Shown piece after piece: positions 27,943 through 35,910 of a stretch of 64,000 nucleotides of DNA. Numbering within the stretch: position 1 is the stretch's first letter; every line of letters starts with the position of its first letter. A model generated the notes under the pieces. It saw only the letters and a list, made by a program, of their open reading frames with translations. It was not told the DNA's origin and ran no database searches. The stretch comes from Gordonia polyisoprenivorans (GTDB lineage Bacteria > Actinomycetota > Actinomycetes > Mycobacteriales > Mycobacteriaceae). The stretch covers positions 1,984,001 through 2,048,000 of the forward strand of contig NZ_CP072203.1 of assembly GCF_017654315.1 (NCBI RefSeq), given 5' to 3'. The translations under genes were made by a program, and so were the position numbers.

Positions 27943-28482
27943 CGGCGCAGTGGGTGATGCGCCCGGGGGTATACGCCGCCGGCCGATCAGCCACAGGACG
28001 AGACCGGTGATCGCGACGGCCAGACCGAAGACGCCGCCGAACACCGCGAGCAGGATGCCGCCGATGCCGGAGAACAGCCCGCCCACCGACACCGGTGGGG
28101 CACCGACGACGTAGGAGTCGCCGCAATCGAGCGCGTACACACCGCCGCTGGTGATCGAGTACTGGGCGAAGGACCGCACGGTGGTGTTCCGGTAGGTGAA
28201 CGAGTACGTCGAAGTCGACTGTCGTCGTTGGGCTCCCGGGCCGTTGACGGCGCACGACGGGAAGGCGTCCTCGGCCGCGTCGGATTGTGTTCCCGGCGCG
28301 TAGAGCACCAGGGTGTCGCCGGCGTCGAGGTTGTGTGTCGCCGACCCTCGGATCTCGAAGGCCCGCGCCGAGGTGTCGGAAACCTTCGACAGCCCGATCA
28401 CCGCGATCGGAATGCCCGCGCCCAGGCTGACGACCACCGCGATCATGCCGAGCCACATCAAGACCTTGCCCACTCGCCGCAT
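27916..28482 (-). CDS. Two-TM membrane protein of unknown function
   Basis: The predicted 188-aa protein has a hydrophobic segment near the N-terminus (VLMWLGMIAVVVSLGAGIPIAVIGL), an extracytoplasmic domain of about 95 residues with two cysteines (SCAV and LDCGD), and a second segment (IGGILLAVFGGVFGLAVAITGLVLWLI). A Pro/Ala-rich tail follows. I do not recognise a named family. The start is uncertain: the ATG at 28482 gives a typical basic start (MRRVGK); a TTG at 28551 would add 23 residues. It converges on the VWA gene with a 27-bp overlap of coding ends. Confidence 0.7.
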   Translation of the reverse strand: MRRVGKVLMWLGMIAVVVSLGAGIPIAVIGLSKVSDTSARAFEIRGSATHNLDAGDTLVLYAPGTQSDAAEDAFPSCAVNGPGAQRRQSTSTYSFTYRNTTVRSFAQYSITSGGVYALDCGDSYVVGAPPVSVGGLFSGIGGILLAVFGGVFGLAVAITGLVLWLIGRRRIPPGASPTAPSAPPWPPA

Positions 28483-28574
28483 GGCCCGATCGTGCCAGAC
28501 CGCGGGCACTCCGGTGGCGATCTCAGGGTCGGATCTCAGGGTGTTCACCAATGTCGGGGCCGGCTCGACCGGCC

Positions 28575-28589
28575 TAGTCTGAACCGGTG
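28575..28589 (+). promoter_or_regulatory. -10 element and leaderless start of the DUF1707 gene
   Basis: TAGTCT (28575-28580) stands six bases before the GTG at 28587. Confidence 0.6.
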
Positions 28590-29249
28590 AGCACTGCAGA
28601 GGACCCGACCTACGACGACGACCGTCGATCGCGGATGCGCGCCGCCGACGCCGATCGTGAACTGGTGCACGAGATCTTGTCGGCGGCGATGGAGCAGGGG
28701 AGCCTGACCCCCGCCGAGTACGAGGAGCGGGCGGGAAAAGCGTTGATGGCCAAGACCTTCGGTGAGCTCGACGCTCTCACCGACGATCTGCCGGTCACCC
28801 AGCTCGGGGTGGCGCTACCGGAGCCCGACGCGCCGTATCCCTCGACGGTGACGACCGGAAGCGGCCGCGAACCGATCCGCAGCCGTCTGGCGATCATGTC
28901 GGGCACCGAGCTCAAGGGGCAGGCGGCCGTCGCCGATCAGCTCTCGGCCACCGCAATCATGGGCGGCGTGGAGATCGACCTGCGGGAGGTCGAGTTCACC
29001 GCACCGCATCTGACGGTCGAGTGCGTCGCCATCATGGGCGGCATCGACATCACCGTGCCGCCGGATGTGGCCGTGGAGGTCGGCGGCGGCGCCATCATGG
29101 GCGGATTCAGCAACAAGGCATCGGGGCCGGGTGCGCCGGGTGCACCCACGATTCACGTCACCGGCTTCGCACTGATGGGTGGGGTGGATGTGAAACGCAA
29201 AGAGCGCGGCGAGAAGCCGCGGAAGCCCTGGCAGTGCGGCGGGCACTGA
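28587..29249 (+). CDS. DUF1707 protein with LiaF-like beta domain
   Basis: A 220-aa protein. Residues 12-66 form a DUF1707 (SHOCT-like) domain: MRAADADRELVHEILSAAMEQGSLTPAEYEERAG. Residues about 95-205 carry a repeating pattern of IMGG/LMGG with beta-rich spacers, typical of the LiaF-like (DUF2154) cell-envelope stress domain. No transmembrane segment is present. It resembles Rv0966c in domain content, by memory. LiaF-type proteins modulate envelope-stress kinases; whether this one does is not known. The GTG start is leaderless. Confidence 0.82.
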   Translation: MSTAEDPTYDDDRRSRMRAADADRELVHEILSAAMEQGSLTPAEYEERAGKALMAKTFGELDALTDDLPVTQLGVALPEPDAPYPSTVTTGSGREPIRSRLAIMSGTELKGQAAVADQLSATAIMGGVEIDLREVEFTAPHLTVECVAIMGGIDITVPPDVAVEVGGGAIMGGFSNKASGPGAPGAPTIHVTGFALMGGVDVKRKERGEKPRKPWQCGGH

Positions 29250-29262
29250 GGCGAACGCTGCG

Positions 29263-29898
29263 TCAGCCCACCCGCCCGTAGATCATCCGGCCGATCGTCT
29301 GGGTGAGTGCGTCGAGGGCGTGCGCATCACGCGCGTCGTCGGGGTCGCCCTGTGCGAGTTCGGCGAGCCGCCCGTCACGCACGATGGCGACCAGGGTGGC
29401 GAGTTCGGCGGCGGCCGGCCCGTCCGGGGCGAGGTCGGCGGCGCGGTCGCGCTCGATCTTGGCGGCGAGCCTGGCCACGAAGCGTTCCCTCGCGCGGCCG
29501 AGGAATTCTTGTAGCGGCGGATAGTCGGACTGCCCCGATTGTGCCGCGCACGCGAGGATCGGACCGTTGTCGCGCCAGATCGCGGCGACCGCCGCCAGCT
29601 GGGCGCGCAGGCCGTCGAGGTCGGGGCCGTCGGAGTCGAACCACTCATGGGTGCTGGTGAATTCGTTCCAGGTCTGTTCCATCAGTGTGGCCAGGACGGC
29701 CTGCTTGGACGGGAAATAGAAGTAGAAGCTCGTGCGGGAGATCCCGGCCGCCGAGGCGATCTCATCGATGGTGACCTGGCCGATCGGCCGGTGCGACAGC
29801 AGCCGCCGGGTGGCGTCGAGGATCTGCTCCTCGCGTCGGTCGCCCTTGGTCGGGGCGCCGCGCCGACGCCCCGCAGGCGCGGTCTTGGCGGAACTCAT
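29263..29898 (-). CDS. TetR-family regulator (EthR-like)
   Basis: The 211-aa repressor has an N-terminal helix-turn-helix: EEQILDATRRLLSHRPIGQVTIDEIASAAGISRTSFYFYFPSKQAVLATL. The SRTSFYFYFPSK recognition helix and the pattern of the C-terminal domain resemble EthR. It is divergent from an MFS drug exporter, with two palindromes between them, so it most likely represses both genes until an exporter substrate binds. The mRNA appears leaderless: TACGAT stands six bases before the ATG. Confidence 0.88.
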   Translation of the reverse strand: MSSAKTAPAGRRRGAPTKGDRREEQILDATRRLLSHRPIGQVTIDEIASAAGISRTSFYFYFPSKQAVLATLMEQTWNEFTSTHEWFDSDGPDLDGLRAQLAAVAAIWRDNGPILACAAQSGQSDYPPLQEFLGRARERFVARLAAKIERDRAADLAPDGPAAAELATLVAIVRDGRLAELAQGDPDDARDAHALDALTQTIGRMIYGRVG

Positions 29899-29904
29899 GG
29901 GTTC

Positions 29905-29910
29905 ATCGTA
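29905..29910 (-). promoter_or_regulatory. -10 element of the tetR gene
   Basis: TACGAT, reading on the minus strand, ends six bases before the ATG at 29898. A leaderless transcript is implied. Confidence 0.55.
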
Positions 29911-29924
29911 GGGAACGGAACATA

Positions 29925-29962
29925 ATCGACGTCACGTCGATCAGAATCGACACCATGTCGAT
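29925..29962. promoter_or_regulatory. Twin TetR operators between tetR and the MFS gene
   Basis: Two 17-bp palindromes with the same outer arms: ATCGACGT-C-ACGTCGAT at 29925-29941 and ATCGACA-CCA-TGTCGAT at 29946-29962. Their centres (29933 and 29954) are 21 bp apart, two helical turns, so two dimers would bind the same face. The second covers the -35 region of the MFS promoter. Confidence 0.8.
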
Positions 29963-29970
29963 TTTTGTTC

Positions 29971-29986
29971 TATGGTGGTCGGCATG
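29971..29986 (+). promoter_or_regulatory. -10 element and leaderless start of the MFS gene
   Basis: TATGGT (29971-29976) lies seven bases before the ATG at 29984. A possible -35 (TCGACA, 29947-29952) falls inside the second operator. Confidence 0.65.
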
Positions 29987-31483
29987 TCTTCTTCGACCAC
30001 TCGGCGTCCGGTGTCCCCGGCGCTCGTGATCGTCGCCGCTGCGGCGTCGGTCCTGTTGCTCTCGATGATCCAGACCCTCGCGGTGCCCGCACTGCCGCAG
30101 ATCGGCGAGCAACTCGACGTCTCGCTGACCACGGTGGGCTGGGTGACCACCGCGACGATGCTCGCCGCGTCGGCGTTCACCCCGCTGTTGGGTCGCCTCG
30201 GTGATGTCTACGGTCACAAGCGCGTGATCCTGGCCGCGCTGGCGTTGACTCTGGCCGGCAGTCTCGTTGCCGCGCTGGCCGATTCGATCGACGTGCTCAT
30301 CGTCGGACGAGTCCTGCAGGGTGCGAGCTTCGGCTTGTTCCCGCTGGCGATCAGCGTGCTGCGCGAAGAACTCCCGCGTGAGCGACTCACCGCCGCCATG
30401 GCGATCACCGCCTCGGCGCTCGGCGTGGGCAGCGGGCTGGCCCTCGTGGCGACCGGGCTGCTCACCCGCAACGACGCCGACTATCGCCGGATCTTCTGGC
30501 TGTGTGTGGCGATGACCGTCGTGGTGATCGGTCTGATGCTCGCCGCCGTCCCGAACCGGGCCGGATCGGGTGGACGCGTCGACTATGCGGGCGCTCTGGT
30601 GTTGGCGATCGGACTGGTGTGTCTGCTGTTGCCGACCTCGCAGGGCCACGACTGGGGGTGGGGATCGGCCCGGGTGATCGGATTCTACGTCGCCGCCGTC
30701 GTCGTCCTCGTCGGATTCTGGGTCCTGCAATCGCGCCGGGCGACGCCGCTGGTCTCGGTGGATCTGCTCAAGCACCGCGCAGTGCTCGCGACCAACACCG
30801 CATCACTGTGCGTCGGGTTCGCGATGTTCAGCGTGTTCCTCGGCGCCACCTACTTCGTGCAGACCCCGGAACTGTTGGCGGGCTACGGGTTCGGTGCCTC
30901 GGTCCTGCGGACCAGCGTGGTGTTCATGCTGCCCGCGGCGATCGTGTCGATCCTCGTCGGACCCATTGCCGGACTGCTCGTCGCCCGCAGCGGGCCGCGC
31001 GTGGTGCTGCTCGGCGCGGGGATCGTCGGGGTCGTCGGCATGGTGATGCTCACCGTGCTGCATGACAACACCGGGGAGATGATCGGCGGACTGATCGTCG
31101 CGAATGTGGCTGTGGCAGCAGCATATGCGGCCATGCCGGCGCTGCTCGTCGCCAACGTGGAGCCACAGGAGACCGGGATCGCCAACTCCATCAACTCAAT
31201 CATGCGGACCGTCGGCGGCGCGGTCGGCAGTGCCGTCATCATCACCGTGCTCGCCGCCGAGGTGGCGGTGCACTCGGTGCACGGAGTACCGGTGGCGTTG
31301 CCCACCGAGAATGCCTACCGGGTGGCGTTTCTGCTGGGCGCCGGGGCGTTCGCGCTCGCCGCGGCGTTGGCGGCCTTCGCCATTCCGCGCGGCGGACACC
31401 CGATGAGCGCCCATCAGCGCGAGGAGGAGATCGCCGTCGGCGCCGCCGGAGAGTTCTCGACGGCATCGGTGTCACTCGACTGA
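29984..31483 (+). CDS. MFS multidrug exporter, DHA2 (EmrB/QacA) type
   Basis: A 499-aa membrane protein with about 14 hydrophobic segments. Family motifs include LGRLGDVYGHKRVILAALA (motif A, residues about 67-85) and RVLQGASFGLFPLAISVLREELP (motifs B/C region). It should export drugs or toxic metabolites in exchange for protons. An in-frame ATG at 29972 lies inside the -10 hexamer, so the ATG at 29984 is the better start. The 3' end carries an 18-bp tandem duplication that includes the stop codon. Regulation by the divergent TetR protein is strongly suggested by the twin operators. Confidence 0.9.
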   Translation: MSSSTTRRPVSPALVIVAAAASVLLLSMIQTLAVPALPQIGEQLDVSLTTVGWVTTATMLAASAFTPLLGRLGDVYGHKRVILAALALTLAGSLVAALADSIDVLIVGRVLQGASFGLFPLAISVLREELPRERLTAAMAITASALGVGSGLALVATGLLTRNDADYRRIFWLCVAMTVVVIGLMLAAVPNRAGSGGRVDYAGALVLAIGLVCLLLPTSQGHDWGWGSARVIGFYVAAVVVLVGFWVLQSRRATPLVSVDLLKHRAVLATNTASLCVGFAMFSVFLGATYFVQTPELLAGYGFGASVLRTSVVFMLPAAIVSILVGPIAGLLVARSGPRVVLLGAGIVGVVGMVMLTVLHDNTGEMIGGLIVANVAVAAAYAAMPALLVANVEPQETGIANSINSIMRTVGGAVGSAVIITVLAAEVAVHSVHGVPVALPTENAYRVAFLLGAGAFALAAALAAFAIPRGGHPMSAHQREEEIAVGAAGEFSTASVSLD

Positions 31484-31503
31484 TTGGTGTCACTCGACTG
31501 ATT
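31468..31503. repeat. 18-bp tandem duplication at the MFS stop codon
   Basis: GGTGTCACTCGACTGATT occurs twice in a row, at 31468-31485 and 31486-31503. The first copy encodes the last four residues and TGA stop; the second is noncoding. Confidence 0.9.
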
Positions 31504-31521
31504 GGGGCGAAACCCCGGTGA

Positions 31522-32454
31522 TCAGGCCAGGAGCCACGCGATGATCGCGATCGCCGGGATCGACGCGAGTGTGGTGATCAACGCGGTGTCGCGGGCGAGT
31601 ACCTGACCGCGCCGGTATCGGGTGGCGTAGACCAAGACGTTCTGCGCGGTCGGCAGGGCGCCGATCACGGTCTGCGCGAACAGTTTGTGGCCCTGCTCGC
31701 CGAAACCCCAGCGGGCGATCACGTAGACGAGGACCGGCATCGCGATGGTCTTCAACACGGTCGCGAGCACGATGTCGCGACGTGGGCTCTGCCCCTTCTT
31801 GAACACCGTCACCCCGGTCAGCGACAGGCCGAAGGCGAGAAGGGCGCCCGGCACCGAGGCGTTGCCCAGCATCTTCAACGGCTCCAGGATGGCCTGTGGT
31901 GGCGTCCATCCGATCGCGGAGATGGCCACCCCGAGCACGCCGCCGATGACGATCGGGTTGGTCAGCGGCAACACGACCGCATCACGGAACGGGTGACCGG
32001 TTCCGCGTTCCAGCGCGGTGAGATCCAGTGCGGTCAACGCGATTGGCGAGTAGATGAGGATCTGGAAGAGCAGCAGCGGCGCGATGAACGACGCGTCGTC
32101 GAGCACGAAGATCGCAATCGGCACACCGAGATTGACGCTGTTGACATACGACGACGACAGTGCGCCGATGACCAGATCGGGAGTCGGTCTGCGCAACAAC
32201 ACCTTTGCGACGACGAAGTACAGCAGCCCGATGATCAGAGCACTGCCGCCGGCGATGACCAGGGTCGAGGAGAACACGACCGACAGGTCGGTGGTCACCA
32301 GCGAATAGAACAGCAGGGCCGGGGTGGCGACGAAGAAGACCAGCCGGGAGAGCACCTCGTGGGCATGTTCACCGAGCAGCCCGGTCCGGCCCAGGAGGAA
32401 TCCGACGCCGACCATGATGAAGATCGCGGTGAAACCGGAGACGACACCTGACAC
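31522..32454 (-). CDS. AEC-family (auxin efflux carrier-like) transporter
   Basis: A 310-aa membrane protein with ten or so hydrophobic segments in two five-helix halves, as in the AEC/MdcF family of organic-acid transporters. Recognisable parts are FIMVGVGFLLGRTGLL at the N-terminus, SSSYVNSVNLGVPIAIFVL in the middle and LPTAQNVLVYATRYRRG near the end. The substrate is unknown; malonate, malate or other carboxylates are usual. The GTG at 32454 follows TACACT by seven bases, a leaderless arrangement, and is preferred over a TTG eight codons upstream. It is convergent with the MFS gene. Confidence 0.85.
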   Translation of the reverse strand: MSGVVSGFTAIFIMVGVGFLLGRTGLLGEHAHEVLSRLVFFVATPALLFYSLVTTDLSVVFSSTLVIAGGSALIIGLLYFVVAKVLLRRPTPDLVIGALSSSYVNSVNLGVPIAIFVLDDASFIAPLLLFQILIYSPIALTALDLTALERGTGHPFRDAVVLPLTNPIVIGGVLGVAISAIGWTPPQAILEPLKMLGNASVPGALLAFGLSLTGVTVFKKGQSPRRDIVLATVLKTIAMPVLVYVIARWGFGEQGHKLFAQTVIGALPTAQNVLVYATRYRRGQVLARDTALITTLASIPAIAIIAWLLA

Positions 32455-32461
32455 CCGGACG

Positions 32462-32467
32462 AGTGTA
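32462..32467 (-). promoter_or_regulatory. -10 element of the AEC transporter gene
   Basis: TACACT on the minus strand ends seven bases before the GTG at 32454. Confidence 0.6.
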
Positions 32468-32540
32468 TTGCCGCGCAACCGGCGCCGATCGAACGGATGA
32501 GTCGACGGCTTCGGTGTGCGGTGGTGACCGACCGGTTCGC

Positions 32541-32583
32541 TATTCTGATCGGCATCACGCCTCCAGGCGGCCGATCAGGAAGG
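32541..32583 (+). promoter_or_regulatory. -10 element and leader hairpin of the DUF4190 gene
   Basis: TATTCT at 32541-32546 is a possible -10. CTGATCGGC (32545-32553) is exactly inverted at 32570-32578, and the ribosome site AGGAAGG (32577-32583) begins at the last bases of the hairpin. If transcription starts just downstream of the hexamer only part of this stem is in the RNA. Confidence 0.4.
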
Positions 32584-32590
32584 TCGAAGC

Positions 32591-33259
32591 ATGTCCACAC
32601 CGCAGGATGACCGCGGGCACTCACCGGACTCCGGCGCATCGCCGGACGACGAGACGACGATCCATCACCCCAAGATCGACTTCAGCAAGCCGGCGACACC
32701 GTCCGACGACGCGTCGCAATGGCAGGCGACCCAGCTGAACCCCACGCCCCCGACACCACCACCGGGCGCTGGAGTGCCGCCGACGCCGCCGGCGTCGTCG
32801 CCCCCGCCCGCCTACGGCGCTCCGTCGTATCCGGGGTCCGGGGCGCCCGGCTACGGACAGCCGGGTCAGGCTGCACCGGGCTACGGGCAGCCCGCCTACG
32901 GGCAATCGGGCTACGGGCAACCCGGTTACGGGCAGCAGCCGGGGTATGGACAACCGGGATACGGACAACCGGGATACGGGCAGCCCTACGTCGGTGTGCC
33001 GGCCAAGCGCACGAACCCGATGGCCATCGCGGCGCTCGTCGTCTCGCTCGTCGGGTGCGGGTGCCTGAGCTGGCTCGGGATCGTGTTCGGGGTCATCGCG
33101 CGTAACCAGATCAGGGACTCGCAAGGCACCGAGGAAGGCGAAGGTTTGGCACTCGCCGGGATCATCATCGGTGCGGTGGCGCTGGTGCTTTTCCTCATCT
33201 ACGTCGTCATCGAGATCCTGGTGGGTGGTTTCGCGGCGGTGTCGTCGAGTTCGTCGTGA
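32591..33259 (+). CDS. DUF4190 membrane protein with GYGQP-rich N-terminus
   Basis: A 222-aa protein. Residues 1-65 are polar; residues about 70-132 are Pro/Gly/Tyr/Gln-rich with repeated GYGQP units. A DUF4190 module follows with two hydrophobic segments: [29 protein letters not shown] and [24 protein letters not shown]. The short loop between them ([15 protein letters not shown]) is typical of the family. A tail of six serines ends the protein. AGGAAGG precedes the ATG. Function is unknown; the N-terminal low-complexity region is like that of the DUF5336 protein at 4927. Confidence 0.82.
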   Translation: MSTPQDDRGHSPDSGASPDDETTIHHPKIDFSKPATPSDDASQWQATQLNPTPPTPPPGAGVPPTPPASSPPPAYGAPSYPGSGAPGYGQPGQAAPGYGQPAYGQSGYGQPGYGQQPGYGQPGYGQPGYGQPYVGVPAKRTNPMAIAALVVSLVGCGCLSWLGIVFGVIARNQIRDSQGTEEGEGLALAGIIIGAVALVLFLIYVVIEILVGGFAAVSSSSS

Positions 33260-33427
33260 CGGCCGCTGGTCGGGGGTGACGGCGCGTTTTGGATCCACGA
33301 CCACCCGCCGGGTAGTCTGGTGGGGTTGCGTGTCGCGCCTAACTGCCGCGGACGCGCTGACCAGGAGCGATCATCCCCCGTACTCGGTGCGGGTGAATGG
33401 CGAGACCACGTAGAGAAGGGCACGATC

Positions 33428-33601
33428 ATGGCTGTACCGAAGCGCCGGATGTCGCGGGCGAACACCCGCAGCCGTCGTTCGCAGTGGAAGGCGGACAACC
33501 CCGCACTGCAAGAGGTCAAGGTGAACGGCGTCGCGCAGCGTATCCCGCGTCGCCTCGTCAAGGCCGCGCAGGCCGGCATCATCGATCTCGATCGCCGCTG
33601 A
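33428..33601 (+). CDS. rpmF: 50S ribosomal protein L32, zinc-free form
   Basis: The 57-aa basic protein begins [20 protein letters not shown], the invariant L32 start. It has no cysteine, so it is the zinc-independent (C-) type, as in mycobacteria, rather than the CxxC...CxxC form. A GAGAAGGG purine tract precedes the ATG. A candidate -10, TAGTCT at 33314-33319, implies an untranslated leader of about 100 bases. A perfect hairpin 38 bp after the stop probably terminates the transcript. Gene order (rpmF, then mprAB further on) follows M. tuberculosis. Confidence 0.95.
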   Translation: MAVPKRRMSRANTRSRRSQWKADNPALQEVKVNGVAQRIPRRLVKAAQAGIIDLDRR

Positions 33602-33638
33602 GCGAACGTTTGACCGGATAGCCGGTCCACAACGTACC

Positions 33639-33667
33639 GACCGCCCCGGGAGTTTCTCGGGGCGGTC
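33639..33667 (+). terminator. rpmF terminator
   Basis: GACCGCCCCG and CGGGGCGGTC form a perfect 10-bp stem with a 9-base loop. The following bases (GTCGTTGTG) are only weakly T-rich. Confidence 0.7.
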
Positions 33668-33702
33668 GTCGTTGTGAGGGGCGGTTGCCGCGAGGAGGGC
33701 CC

Positions 33703-34383
33703 GTGCTGCTGCAGATTCTCACCATTGCCGGTATCGCCGTGTTCGCCGCGTCGGGTGCGGTGCTTGGTGTGCGCAAGGACTTCGATCTGTGGGGCATCCT
33801 CACCGTCGCGATCCTCACCGGTGTCGGTGGCGGCATCCTGCGTGACCTGCTCCTCGGAGTCACCCCTCCCACGTCACTGCAGACCTGGCCGCCGGTCGCG
33901 ACAGCGGCCATCGCCGGTGTCGTCGTGTTCTTCTTCCATCCGGCCTTCACCGAGTTGCGTCGCACGATCCTGGTGCTCGATGCCTTCGGTATGGGACTGT
34001 TCGCCACCACCGGTGCGAGTGTTGCCGTCGGGCTGCACGCGAGCGCGTTGGCTTCGGTGCTCGTCGGGATGCTGACCGCCATCGGCGGCGGCGTGATCCG
34101 CGATGTCCTGGTCAACGAGGTGCCGCTGCTGTTGCAGCCGGCCGATCTCTACGCGGTGCCCGCGCTCGTCGGTGCCGGTGTGTACGTCGCCGGGCACGCA
34201 ATGTTCCCCTCGGCGCACGGGGTGTTGCTGGTGGTCGGGGCCGCGATGGCGACGACCCTGCGCCTGTGCGGACTCGCGTTCCGGTGGCGCCTGCCCGTCG
34301 CCCCGCGTCGGACAACCGTGTGGCCGACCCTGCGGTTACCGCGGCGTCGGGCCGGGAAGCGGCCGGGCGACGTCGATTCGTAG
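33703..34383 (+). CDS. TRIC-type (UPF0126/YadS) cation channel
   Basis: A 226-aa membrane protein with seven hydrophobic segments and an internal duplication: VGGGILRDLLLG in the first half and IGGGVIRDVLVNEVPLLL in the second. These GGG(I/V)(I/L)RD motifs mark the trimeric intracellular cation channel family. Bacterial members conduct monovalent cations; the physiological role is unclear. The GTG at 33703 follows GGAGG by four bases; a TTG at 33685 is an alternative. The tail is strongly basic. The stop codon lies inside a 16-bp direct repeat (34376-34391 and 34497-34512). Confidence 0.87.
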   Translation: MLLQILTIAGIAVFAASGAVLGVRKDFDLWGILTVAILTGVGGGILRDLLLGVTPPTSLQTWPPVATAAIAGVVVFFFHPAFTELRRTILVLDAFGMGLFATTGASVAVGLHASALASVLVGMLTAIGGGVIRDVLVNEVPLLLQPADLYAVPALVGAGVYVAGHAMFPSAHGVLLVVGAAMATTLRLCGLAFRWRLPVAPRRTTVWPTLRLPRRRAGKRPGDVDS

Positions 34384-34512
34384 GCGGGCGCTCCGGCTCG
34401 CTGCCCTCGCGACCATCGGGGGTGAATATAGTTTCCACCGAATCGGGCTGAAGACAGCGTTTTTGCGGGTCGGTGGTCCGCTGCGGTGGAAGTTATATTC
34501 GTAGGTGGGCGC
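34376..34512. repeat. Inverted-repeat element flanked by 16-bp direct repeats
   Basis: ATTCGTAGGYGGGCGC occurs at 34376-34391 and 34497-34512. Between them GAATATAGTTTCCACCG (34424-34440) is inverted at 34484-34500 with two mismatches and a 43-base loop. A truncated copy of the dispersed repeat family lies at 34388-34421. No open frame is credible here. Confidence 0.7.
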
Positions 34513-34519
34513 CTGTTCC

Positions 34520-34562
34520 GGTGGTCGAGGTGCCGAGGAGCGCCAGCGACGAGCCTCGAGAC
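34520..34562. repeat. Dispersed intergenic repeat, copy B
   Basis: A 43-bp copy of the repeat at 4638-4680, differing at only a few positions and in the same orientation. It ends just before the left part of the IS110 element. Confidence 0.85.
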
Positions 34563-34685
34563 GGTGAGAATATGGGTAGGGCTTGACCGGGTGTTCTGAC
34601 TTACCTCGAGACTGACCTCGAATTGGGTGTCTTCAAGTGGACCTGTCGGCATTCGGTGAAGCCCGGAATTGACACCTGGATTCGT

Positions 34686-34784
34686 GATGACTGGGCCGGG
34701 TGAGGTTATGACTTCATAGGAACCTGTCGGCTGCGGTTGGTCCGACTCTTCACCGTCCTGTCTGCCTCACCCGGCGTAGTCATC
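34686..34784 (+). ncRNA. Candidate IS110 bridge RNA core
   Basis: GATGACTGGGCCGGGTGAGG (34686-34705) pairs with 34765-34784 in 18 of 20 positions, enclosing a 59-base loop with two smaller hairpins (TATGA-CT-TCATA; GTCGG/CCGAC). IS110-group elements encode their bridge RNA in this position, between left end and transposase. The decamer ACCTGTCGGC in the loop (34722-34731) also occurs at 34641-34650. Full RNA limits are unknown. Confidence 0.5.
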
Positions 34785-34815
34785 CTCCACCGAAGTGAAG
34801 GAGACAGGAACCGCA

Positions 34816-35910
34816 ATGTCGAGCATGACTGTAGAGGGGGTGTCGACGCAACCGGTGTATGCCGGGGTCGATACCCACAAAGACACCCACCACGCCGGGA
34901 TCGTTGACGATGATGGCCGGCAGATCAGTGACGCGCAGTTCGGTACTGATCGGGCCGGGAACGAGGCGATGCTGGAGTGGTTGGCCCAGTGGTGGGTGCA
35001 TCGGGTCGCGGTGGAACAGACCGGTAGTTACGGGTTGGGGTTGACCACGGTGCTGCGCGAGCATGGTTACACCGTCAAAGAACTCAACCGCCCGGATCCG
35101 ACGGTGCGGGCCACGGTCGGCAAGTCCGATCCGGTTGATGCCTACACCGCGGCGCAGGCGGCGCGGACCGGGCGCGCCGATATCACTCCGAAGGATCACT
35201 CCGGGATCGTTGAGTCGATCCGAATGCTGTCCACGGCAAGGGCTTCGGCGGTCAAAGCGCGTAGTGTCGCGTTGAATCAGATCCGGGATCTGGTGATCAC
35301 CGCACCGGTGTTACGGGAGAAGCTGGCGGGGTTGACGACCCGGAAAATGGTGGCGGTCATCTGGTCGTGGCGACCCAATCGTGGCGAGTTGGGTGACCCG
35401 GTACAGGGTGCGAAACTCGCGTTACGGGGAATCGCCGGACGGGTCCGTGACCTCGATACCGAGATCAAGGCCTACGACACCCAACTCAACACGCTGACCC
35501 GCCGGGCCGCGCCGCGGTTGCGGGCCCGCCCGCAGGTCGGTCCGATGATCGCCGCGCAGTTGTTGGTGACCGTCGGGCAATGCCCGGACCGTATCGGTAG
35601 TGATGCGCAGTTCGCGCGGCTGGCCGGGATCGCGCCGATCCCCGCGTCCTCGGGGAAGACCAGCCGGATGCGGCTGCACCGCGGTGGGGACCGCCACGCC
35701 AACTCCGCGGTCCACCTCGTGGTCATCGGCCGGTTACGTAAACACGAGAAAGCACTCGCCTACCGCGAAAAACGACGAGCCGAGGGAATGGCCGATAAAG
35801 ACATCATCCGCGCCATGAAACGCCTCGTCGCCCGCGAACTGTTCTACGCCCTCAAAGCCGATCTCAAAGACCTCGACCACACCACAAAAAACGTCTCCCA
35901 GACCCCTTGA
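34816..35910 (+). CDS. IS110-family transposase
   Basis: The 364-aa recombinase has an N-terminal RuvC-like DEDD domain (VYAGVDTHKDTHHAGIVDD; VAVEQTGSYG; GKSDPVDAYTAAQAARTG) and a C-terminal Transposase_20 domain with the catalytic serine region (LRARPQVGPMIAAQLLVTVG; FARLAGIAPIPASSGKTSRMRLHRGGDRHAN). All motifs are intact and no frameshift is seen, so the copy may be active. The ATG at 34816 follows GAAGGAGACAGG; other starts at 34795 and 34825 are possible. IS110 recombinases integrate with bridge-RNA guidance rather than through DDE chemistry. Confidence 0.93.
   Translation: MSSMTVEGVSTQPVYAGVDTHKDTHHAGIVDDDGRQISDAQFGTDRAGNEAMLEWLAQWWVHRVAVEQTGSYGLGLTTVLREHGYTVKELNRPDPTVRATVGKSDPVDAYTAAQAARTGRADITPKDHSGIVESIRMLSTARASAVKARSVALNQIRDLVITAPVLREKLAGLTTRKMVAVIWSWRPNRGELGDPVQGAKLALRGIAGRVRDLDTEIKAYDTQLNTLTRRAAPRLRARPQVGPMIAAQLLVTVGQCPDRIGSDAQFARLAGIAPIPASSGKTSRMRLHRGGDRHANSAVHLVVIGRLRKHEKALAYREKRRAEGMADKDIIRAMKRLVARELFYALKADLKDLDHTTKNVSQTP

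Noticed and set aside
28482..28551. Extended TTG start for the two-TM membrane protein
   Set aside because: The extra 23 residues lack hydrophobic or family character; the ATG at 28482 gives a normal membrane-protein start, though this is not certain.
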